64,000 bases of DNA from Massilia timonae CCUG 45783 (GTDB lineage Bacteria > Pseudomonadota > Gammaproteobacteria > Burkholderiales > Burkholderiaceae_D): contig NZ_JH992925.1 of the NCBI RefSeq assembly GCF_000315425.1, positions 455,128-519,127 on the forward strand, given 5' to 3'. Below are positions 33,092-38,784 of the stretch, piece after piece. The notes under the pieces are model-generated. The model was given only the letters and a program-made list of their open reading frames with translations. It searched no databases and was not told the origin of the DNA. The position numbers and the translations under genes were made by a program. Position 1 is the stretch's first letter. Every line of letters starts with the position of its first letter.

Positions 33092-34864
33092 TCAGGCCGT
33101 GGCTGTTTCCATGGCGAGCCAGTCGAGCAGTTCCGCCGCCGGCAATGGCCGGCTGAAATAATATCCCTGCACCTTGTCGCAGCGCTGTTCGCGCACCACG
33201 TCGAGCTGCGAGCGGGTTTCGATGCCTTCGGCCACAGTCTTCATGCCCAGGCTCTGGGCGACCTTCACGGTGGCCTCGATCAGCACCCGGTGGTGCGAGC
33301 TGGTGTCGGCCTGGCACACGAAGGAGCGGTCGATCTTGACCGTGTCCACCGGCAGCAGGTGCAGGCTCGACAGCGACGAGTAGCCGGTGCCGAAGTCGTC
33401 CAGCGCGAGCTTGACGCCGAGCGCCTTGAGCTCGTGCAGGCGCAGTTGCGTGTCCTGGTCCTGGGCCGCGAGGCTTTCGGTGACTTCGAGCTGCAGGCTG
33501 GCGGCCGGCATGCCGGTCGCGGCCAGCACGGCGGCGACGCTGTCGACCCAGCCGGCCTGGCCGAGCTGGGCGCGTGACAGGTTGACCGCCATCAGGCCCG
33601 GCGCCGCGGCGCCAAGGCGGGCCTGCCAGTCCATGAAGTCGCGGCAGGCGCGCGCCAGCACGAAGTCGCCCAGCGCGCCGATCAAGCCGCACTCTTCCGC
33701 CACCTGGATGAATTCGATCGGCGGCACGATGCCGCGCTGCGGATGGCGCCAGCGCACCAGCGCCTCGACGCCGGCGGCGCGATCGACGCCGCCGTCCGGC
33801 AGCAGGCGCACCACCGGCTGGTAGACCACGAACAGCTGTTCCTCGGCCAGGGCCTGGCGCAGGTCGGCCTCGATGTCGGCGCGCCGCGCCGCGCGCTCGC
33901 GCATGCAGGCTTCGAACACGGCATGGCGGTTGCCGCCGGCGCGCTTGGCCTCGACCATCGCGATGCCGGCGTCGCGCAGCAGGCTGTCGGGATCATGCTC
34001 ATCGCGCATATCGAGCGCCGCCGCATCCGGCCCCCAGGCCAGCCCCAGGCTGGCGCTGCACACGATCTCGTGGCCGCCGATCACATAGGGATGGGCGAGT
34101 GCTTCCAGCAGGCGCAGCGCGACCCGCTCGGCGTCGTGCCGCGCGCGCAGGCCGTCCAGCACCACGACGAATTCGTCGCCGCCGATGCGCGCCGCGAGCT
34201 GGCCGCTGCGGGCGGCAGGCTCGATCATCGTGGTGGGCGGGCGCAGGGCGCCGCGCAGGCGGTCGGCGATGTGCATCAACAGCTGGTCGCCGCCGGCCTG
34301 GCCCAGGCTGTCGTTGAGCTGGCGGAAGCGATCGCAGTTCAGGGTGAGCACCGCGAAGCCGAGTCCGTCCTGCGGCCGTGCCAGCAGGCGTTGCAGCTCG
34401 TCGCGCACCGCCGCGCGGTTGGGCATGCGGGTCAGGCTGTCGGTGCGGGCGGCGCTGCGCAGGCGGCGCGACAGCATCTCTTGCTCGCGCTGGACTTCGA
34501 AGGTGGCGTCGGCCACGGTGGCCATCAGGCGCTCGGGGTCGAGCTTCGTCAGGTTCAGCGATAGCACCTGCAGCGAGCCGCTGGCGGCGTGGTGCACGCC
34601 GACCGGCAGGCGCAGGCCTTCGCAGATCATGCCGGAAGGTTCGATGAAGGCCTCGACCATCGCCGGCAGCTGCGGCGCGACCGGCGCCAGCAGGTCGAAC
34701 AAGTTGTCCAGGCCGGCGTCGGTGGCGAGCGGCATCAGGAGGTTCGAGGCCATCGGATTGAGCATCTCGACCGTGCCGTCGAGCGTGGTCTGCGCCAGGC
34801 CGATCGGGGCCCGGTACAGGAACTGCACCAGCGTTTCATACGCGTCGCCTGGCTCATGCTGCAT
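33092..34864 (-). CDS. PAS-GGDEF-EAL cyclic-di-GMP enzyme
   Basis: A protein of 590 residues. An N-terminal PAS-like module (about 8-130) is homologous to the one in the gene just upstream. The GGDEF domain (about 140-325) has the intact motif GGDEF at 228-232 and the metal-binding NCDRF; the RxxD inhibitory site is absent (RSGQ before it). The EAL domain (about 340-585) has EAL at 367-369, MAVNLSRAQL, LEVTES, LDDFGTGYSSL, VKIDRSFV, AEGIETRSQ and VQGYYFSRP, so all catalytic and Mg-binding positions look present. It could make or degrade c-di-GMP; many such enzymes act mainly as phosphodiesterases. It overlaps the upstream PAS gene by 11 bases. Confidence 0.93.
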   Translation of the reverse strand: MQHEPGDAYETLVQFLYRAPIGLAQTTLDGTVEMLNPMASNLLMPLATDAGLDNLFDLLAPVAPQLPAMVEAFIEPSGMICEGLRLPVGVHHAASGSLQVLSLNLTKLDPERLMATVADATFEVQREQEMLSRRLRSAARTDSLTRMPNRAAVRDELQRLLARPQDGLGFAVLTLNCDRFRQLNDSLGQAGGDQLLMHIADRLRGALRPPTTMIEPAARSGQLAARIGGDEFVVVLDGLRARHDAERVALRLLEALAHPYVIGGHEIVCSASLGLAWGPDAAALDMRDEHDPDSLLRDAGIAMVEAKRAGGNRHAVFEACMRERAARRADIEADLRQALAEEQLFVVYQPVVRLLPDGGVDRAAGVEALVRWRHPQRGIVPPIEFIQVAEECGLIGALGDFVLARACRDFMDWQARLGAAAPGLMAVNLSRAQLGQAGWVDSVAAVLAATGMPAASLQLEVTESLAAQDQDTQLRLHELKALGVKLALDDFGTGYSSLSSLHLLPVDTVKIDRSFVCQADTSSHHRVLIEATVKVAQSLGMKTVAEGIETRSQLDVVREQRCDKVQGYYFSRPLPAAELLDWLAMETATA

Positions 34865-35684
34865 GGGCGTTCTCCTGGCGGCGTGCAGCCGTGTCTTGTG
34901 GTTTGCCGAGATCGCGCAGAATCAGGCAATAGGCGGGGCAGCAGGCGGCGCCATCGAGCTCGCCGGGCAGCGGCTCGCGCTCGGGCAGCGGCGCCACCAG
35001 CGTGCTGCCCCAGAACACGGCGCCGTCGGCGCGCAGGCGGCGGCCCTCGTCGAACGACCAGCCGCTGGCGTCGGCTTCGCGCAGGCGGTCCTGGCGGTAT
35101 TCGAGCGCGATCGTGTCAGGCGGGTAGAAGATCGTGAACGGCCGGCCGACGGCCTCGGGGCCGAAACCGGTGACGCGTCCGACACTCGCGTTCCAGTCGC
35201 ACAGCCGGCCCTGCAGGTCCAGACTCGCCAGAGCGTAATCCTGGACCCCGGCCAGGATGGCGCTCAGCCAGGCGTCGTTCTGGCGCAGCCGGCGCTCGCG
35301 CCGCACCTGTTCGGTGATGTCGTTGATCACCGCCATCACGCGTTCGGGATCGAGCTTGAGCAGGGTGAGCGCCAGGATCTGCGGCGCGCGCCTGGCGCCG
35401 GCGCCGGCTTCCAGGTAGACGTGCAGGCCGTCGCAAATCTTGCCGTAGGGTTCGCCATGCTGGGCAGTGCGCTCGCGCAGCTCGGGCGCCACCCGGGCCA
35501 GTGCCGTGAACAGGTTGTCCAGGCCGCCGTCGTGCGACAGCGGCATCAGGAGCTGGGCCGCGACCGGGTTCATCATGGTGACGTCGCCCTGGACGTTCGT
35601 CTGCACCAGGCCCACCGGCGCCAGGTACAGGAACTGGATCAGCGCCTCGTGCTCGGCGCCGAAATCGGGTGCATCGCGGCTCAT
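34854..35684 (-). CDS. Double-PAS sensor protein
   Basis: A protein of 276 residues with no output domain. The first PAS-like module (about 10-125: LIQFLYLAPVGLVQTNVQGDVTMMNP ... ALTLLKLDPERVMAVINDITEQV) matches the N terminus of the adjacent GGDEF-EAL protein. A second PAS domain (about 135-260) has ALASLDLQGRLCDWNASVGRVTGFGPEAVGRPF, FDEGRRLRADGAVFWGSTLVAPL and a PAS-core end CLILRDLGK. It may relay a signal between the PYP and the c-di-GMP enzyme by protein contact. It lies 6 bases downstream of the PYP gene and overlaps the next gene by 11 bases. Confidence 0.82.
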   Translation of the reverse strand: MSRDAPDFGAEHEALIQFLYLAPVGLVQTNVQGDVTMMNPVAAQLLMPLSHDGGLDNLFTALARVAPELRERTAQHGEPYGKICDGLHVYLEAGAGARRAPQILALTLLKLDPERVMAVINDITEQVRRERRLRQNDAWLSAILAGVQDYALASLDLQGRLCDWNASVGRVTGFGPEAVGRPFTIFYPPDTIALEYRQDRLREADASGWSFDEGRRLRADGAVFWGSTLVAPLPEREPLPGELDGAACCPAYCLILRDLGKPQDTAARRQENAHAA

Positions 35685-35690
35685 CCAGGC

Positions 35691-36083
35691 TTACCGTGGC
35701 TGGCGCTGGACCAGCACGTAGCGCCGGCTCCCGCCCGGGTTCGACAGCAGGCGCAGCGCGACCTTGACCGGACGCATGCGCAGGGTCAGGACGTAGTCGA
35801 TCGTGGCGTCCAGCACGCTGTTGTCTTCCTGGGCGTCTTCGAAACGCTGCGCCACCATGAAATTGTTCATGCAGGGCGCGACGTTCGTGAACAGGGGCTG
35901 GCCCAGCACCCGCTGGGGCGACAGGCCGGCCGCCTGGGATTCGAAGGCGTTGTACAGCGTGACGTTGGTGTCGGCGCCGAAGCCGATGACGCCGAAGTCG
36001 AGCGCGTCGAGTTGTTCCGGCGTGCATTGGTCGAGGCGCGCAGCCAGGTCGGGCGCGTCGAACGCGAGGGGCGTAACGGTCAT
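35691..36083 (-). CDS. pyp: Photoactive yellow protein (PYP) homologue
   Basis: A PAS-fold protein of 130 residues from ATG 36083; the classical PYP of Halorhodospira has 125. It aligns almost without gaps. The chromophore cysteine (C69) is C71 in FTNVAPC. Y42 and E46, which hydrogen-bond the p-coumaryl phenolate, are Y44 and E48 in YNAFES. M100 is kept in LRMRPVKV. T50 and R52 are replaced by A52 and L54, so the photocycle may be tuned differently. PYP binds p-coumaric acid as thioester and senses blue light. Genes for tyrosine ammonia lyase and p-coumaroyl-CoA ligase are not in the window. It heads a three-gene operon with PAS and GGDEF-EAL proteins. Confidence 0.85.
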   Translation of the reverse strand: MTVTPLAFDAPDLAARLDQCTPEQLDALDFGVIGFGADTNVTLYNAFESQAAGLSPQRVLGQPLFTNVAPCMNNFMVAQRFEDAQEDNSVLDATIDYVLTLRMRPVKVALRLLSNPGGSRRYVLVQRQPR

Positions 36084-36125
36084 GGTGTCGGAAGCCGCGA
36101 CGCGGCTATTGAATATGAGAAACAG

Positions 36126-36155
36126 ATGTTGGCATGTGAAAAGGCGCGGTGTCAA
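36126..36155 (-). promoter_or_regulatory. Candidate promoter of the PYP operon
   Basis: A perfect TTGACA on the minus strand (36150-36155) is followed after 18 bases by CAACAT (36126-36131), a weak -10. It lies about 45-70 bases upstream of the PYP ATG and supports the ATG at 36083 over longer in-frame starts. Confidence 0.5.
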
Positions 36156-36216
36156 TCGTGCGCGCCTTCGTCGCGTCACATTTTCGGTTGGTGTGCCGTT
36201 CCGACACACCCGGTAC

Positions 36217-36576
36217 TTACAGATCGACCAGGTTGTCGAATCCGCCGAAGAACATGCGCTTGCCGTCGAAGGGCACGCCGCCCGGCTTCATCATGTCGGC
36301 CATGCGCGGGTCTTGCATCACTTTTTCCAGCACGGCGTCGCGGTGGCTGCGCGATTCATACACCGCCCAGGCCAGGATGACGGTCTCGCCGTCCTCCAGC
36401 TTGACGCTCTGCGGGAACGAGGTGTGTTCGCCCGGCATGACGTCGTCCGCGATCCATTCGCGGTATTCGAGCGCGCCGTGGTCGCGCCATACGCTGCCCG
36501 ACAGCTCGGCCTGGGCCCGGTACTGGTCGAGTTTCGATTTGGGAAGGGGAAGAACAAAACCGTCGACATACGCCAT
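36217..36576 (-). CDS. DUF1428 family protein (YbaA-like)
   Basis: A protein of 119 residues with the family pattern MAYVDGFVLPLPKSKLDQYR, VWRDHGALEYREWIADDV, FPQSVKLEDGETVILAWAVYESRSHRDAV, and PFDGKRMFFGGFDNLVDL. The fold is a ferredoxin-like dimeric barrel of unknown function. The start codon is only 25 bases from the tnpB stop of the IS607 element, so the insertion probably replaced its native promoter region. Confidence 0.9.
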   Translation of the reverse strand: MAYVDGFVLPLPKSKLDQYRAQAELSGSVWRDHGALEYREWIADDVMPGEHTSFPQSVKLEDGETVILAWAVYESRSHRDAVLEKVMQDPRMADMMKPGGVPFDGKRMFFGGFDNLVDL

Positions 36577-36589
36577 GATGATCTGCTAT

Positions 36590-36720
36590 CGAAAAGGTGC
36601 CTAAACGTGCGCACCGTTCTCTTCCTGCCCCGAGCCGTCCTGTTGACCGTGCTCGTACCTGACAGGCGTGACTTTCCCGCCTGCCGCTGGAACCGCTCCA
36701 GCGGCAGTGCCATGCGTTGC
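36590..36720 (-). ncRNA. Presumed omega RNA at the tnpB 3' end
   Basis: In IS605/IS607 elements the guide scaffold is transcribed from the 3' end of tnpB to the right end of the element, with the guide taken from flanking DNA. The C-terminal codons of this tnpB are outside the conserved nuclease fold and are of the type shared between such elements. Extent is inferred by analogy; no structure was calculated. Confidence 0.35.
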
Positions 36721-37944
36721 CGCATGACTCGCCTCGGGTAGCGCCGTTCTCACCACGAGGGCGTCGGTGGCGAGCCGTTGCAGATTGATCGCGGCGTTCA
36801 CATCACGGTCGTGACGGACACCGCAGGCGCAAATCCAATTGCGCTCACCGAGTTTCAACCCGGTGTAATGCGCGCCGCATGTCGAACACAGTTTGCTGGA
36901 TGGATACCAGCGATCCGCCAGCACCAATAACGTGTCGTAACGTTGCGCCTTGTACTGGAGCTGACGCCGGATCTCGTAAAATCCAACGTCGGCGATCGCA
37001 CGCGCCAGCCGATGGTTGGCCAGCATGCCGCTCACGTTCAGGTCCTCGATCGCTATCGCTTGGTTTTCGCGGCACAGTCGAGTAGTGAGCTTATGGATGA
37101 AATCGGTGCGTACGTGCGTGATGTGCGCATTTAGGCGCGCCAGCGCATGCGCATCCTTTTGTCGGTTGCGCGACACCGGCAAACGTACCCCTTTCGGGAT
37201 CGCGCCCGTGATCCCGGCACCGGCCTTCGCTGCTTTCAGCTTGCGTGCATGGCGCCGCGAGCGGATGCGCAGGCGCCGCTGGCTTGCACGTAGCGGCCGT
37301 GGGGCCGCGATCTTCTCGCCGCTGGACAGAACGGCCGCGGCGCTCACGCCAAGATCGACCCCAACCACGCCATCGCCCTGACGCTGCAGACGGGCCAGTT
37401 GCTCCGGTAGCTTGACCTGCACGGCCAGATACCAATGGTCGGCTTCGCGCGACACGCAGGCGCCCATGATCTTGCCGGGGAGCCGTAGAACCTCGGTCAG
37501 CAAAACCTCGCCGATCTTTGGCAGCACGGCGCACTTGCCCTCAAAACGAATCTTGTCGTTGGCAATATAAAACGCGTCCCGGCAGCGACCTTTCCGTTTA
37601 AACGTCGGTGGATAGGCTTTCTTGCCGGCTTGCCGTTGCTCGACGTAGCGACGCCAAGCTCGCTGAAGATGCGCGAAAGGCTGTGCATGCGCATCGCGGT
37701 GGATTGTTCGCAACCACGGTTTGCCTTCGGCGTCGAGCCAGTCCGGGTGGGCATACTTGATCCCATTGAATTGCTTCTTGAGTTTCATGGCATCCGGCCG
37801 CTGGCCCAGCGCGGTTTGCCGCTGCCACTCTGCCAGCGCCCAGTTCCAGACCTTGCGCGCCGTCCCTGCCGCACGTGCGAAATAGTCGCGCTGCTCGGAT
37901 GTAGCTTCAAGCCGGATGCGATGTGACAGCAACATTGCGCACAT
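36601..37944 (-). CDS. tnpB: TnpB RNA-guided endonuclease (IS607 family)
   Basis: A protein of 447 residues. An N-terminal helix-turn-helix/OrfB region (about 1-60) is followed by a wedge-like part and the split RuvC nuclease: D197 in VGVDLGVSAAA, E300 in AIAIEDLNVSGM and D380 in HDRDVNAAINLQ. A zinc finger lies between (CSTCG at 352-356, CACG at 371-374). All three catalytic acids are kept, so it should be active. TnpB cuts DNA guided by omega RNA made from the element's right end. Its last ~55 codons (ending GQEENGAHV) are low-complexity and probably double as omega-RNA template. It overlaps tnpA by 38 bases. Confidence 0.93.
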   Translation of the reverse strand: MCAMLLSHRIRLEATSEQRDYFARAAGTARKVWNWALAEWQRQTALGQRPDAMKLKKQFNGIKYAHPDWLDAEGKPWLRTIHRDAHAQPFAHLQRAWRRYVEQRQAGKKAYPPTFKRKGRCRDAFYIANDKIRFEGKCAVLPKIGEVLLTEVLRLPGKIMGACVSREADHWYLAVQVKLPEQLARLQRQGDGVVGVDLGVSAAAVLSSGEKIAAPRPLRASQRRLRIRSRRHARKLKAAKAGAGITGAIPKGVRLPVSRNRQKDAHALARLNAHITHVRTDFIHKLTTRLCRENQAIAIEDLNVSGMLANHRLARAIADVGFYEIRRQLQYKAQRYDTLLVLADRWYPSSKLCSTCGAHYTGLKLGERNWICACGVRHDRDVNAAINLQRLATDALVVRTALPEASHAATHGTAAGAVPAAGGKVTPVRYEHGQQDGSGQEENGAHV

Positions 37945-38548
37945 CCTTGTTCAATGCAACATCCAACTGGCGGCGATAGTTGCGCAGCCCATCTAAACGA
38001 CTTGAAAAGCAATGCACGATGGTCATCATGTCTTGCACCATTTCCTGCTCGGGGGACAGGCGCTCCTGATTCAGTACGAGAAGCTCGCAGCCATGCACGT
38101 GCGCTATGTGTTCGAACCATTCGTACCCGAAGCGCGTCAGGCGATCCCGATGCGCCAGCACCAGGGTGCGGACCTCGCCTCGCCCGATCGCGTCGGTCAG
38201 CTCCAGCAAGCGCGGGCGCTTGAAATTGAGCCCGCCGCCGATCTCTTTGATGAACTCGACATTTGCCAGTCCACGGGCTGTGCAAAATTCTTCCAGAACC
38301 CGGCGCTGATTGCGTAAATCAGGCTTTTGCGCAGCGCTAGACACCCTACAGTAAGCGATGATCCGGTATGGCACCGGGCGTGACTGCAAGCCGATCCGCT
38401 CAGCAATCTGCGTTTCGCTATAGAGGCGCAGGCCGGTTGGGCTGCGCGCTAATGGAGAGAACGTGCCACAGCGATCCCAGCGTTGCAACGTCTTGGGTGT
38501 CACGCCAAGCCGGCGCGCTGCCGCGCCGGTCTTCAGCATCATTTCCAT
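37907..38548 (-). CDS. tnpA: IS607-family serine recombinase TnpA
   Basis: A protein of 213 residues. The N-terminal MerR-like helix-turn-helix (about 4-50: LKTGAAARRLGVTPKTLQRWDR) binds DNA. The serine recombinase domain has IIAYCRVSSAAQKPDLRNQ with nucleophile Ser70, and LVLAHRDRLTRFGYEWFEHI with conserved arginines. The order of DNA-binding domain before catalytic domain is specific to IS607 enzymes. It catalyses transposition through a circular intermediate with little target specificity. It starts 226 bases before the PBP1A stop. Confidence 0.93.
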   Translation of the reverse strand: MEMMLKTGAAARRLGVTPKTLQRWDRCGTFSPLARSPTGLRLYSETQIAERIGLQSRPVPYRIIAYCRVSSAAQKPDLRNQRRVLEEFCTARGLANVEFIKEIGGGLNFKRPRLLELTDAIGRGEVRTLVLAHRDRLTRFGYEWFEHIAHVHGCELLVLNQERLSPEQEMVQDMMTIVHCFSSRLDGLRNYRRQLDVALNKDVRNVAVTSHPA

Positions 38549-38641
38549 GGTGTTCTCGCATGTACGCTTACGTAGATTCAGACACCATCATTGTGACTAG
38601 AGTTCCGCTCCTGTGAGGTGATGCATGAAGTGATGCGTGAG

Positions 38642-38683
38642 GTGTTGCTGAGAGAGTGTTGCTGAGAAGGTGTTGCTGAGAAA
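38642..38683 (-). repeat. 3 x 14-bp direct repeats at IS607 left flank
   Basis: GTGTTGCTGAGA occurs at 38642, 38656 and 38670, a strict 14-bp period with two variable bases per unit. Just before it GTGATGCRTGA-like copies occur (about 38617-38640). Such iterated sites beside tnpA may be recombinase-binding sites at the element's end. Confidence 0.8.
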
Positions 38684-38736
38684 TTGTGCGAACCGCACCC
38701 GTGCCGGCCGTCGGACTGCTGGCCGGGAACTGGTGA

Positions 38737-38784
38737 GATTACCACATGGATTACCACATGGATTACCACATGGATTACCACATG
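38737..38784 (-). repeat. 4 x 12-bp tandem repeat across the PBP1A stop codon
   Basis: Four exact copies of GATTACCACATG. On the minus strand the unit CATGTGGTAATC supplies the last two codons (Met, Trp) and the TAA stop of the penicillin-binding protein gene. Copy number does not affect the protein because each copy has the stop in frame. Confidence 0.95.

Larger units (their letters stand above)
36590..38690 (-). mobile_element. IS607-family insertion sequence (boundaries approximate)
   Basis: Contains tnpA (serine recombinase) and tnpB (RNA-guided nuclease) in overlapping order on the minus strand. IS607 elements have no terminal inverted repeats and make no target duplication, so the ends cannot be fixed from this copy alone. 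The right end must lie between the tnpB stop (36601) and the DUF1428 start codon (36576). The left end lies between 38549 and about 38700, a stretch with iterated direct repeats. Both reading frames look intact, so it may still be active. Confidence 0.85.

Noticed and set aside
36190-36210. Hairpin GGTGTG/CACACC after the DUF1428 gene as a terminator
   Set aside because: The stem is short and no U tract follows on the relevant strand; it may still be structural but is not supported as a terminator.
38642-38784. Possible CRISPR array from the repeated 12- and 14-bp units
   Set aside because: Repeats are too short, have no unique spacers of 30 bases or more, and no cas genes are nearby.
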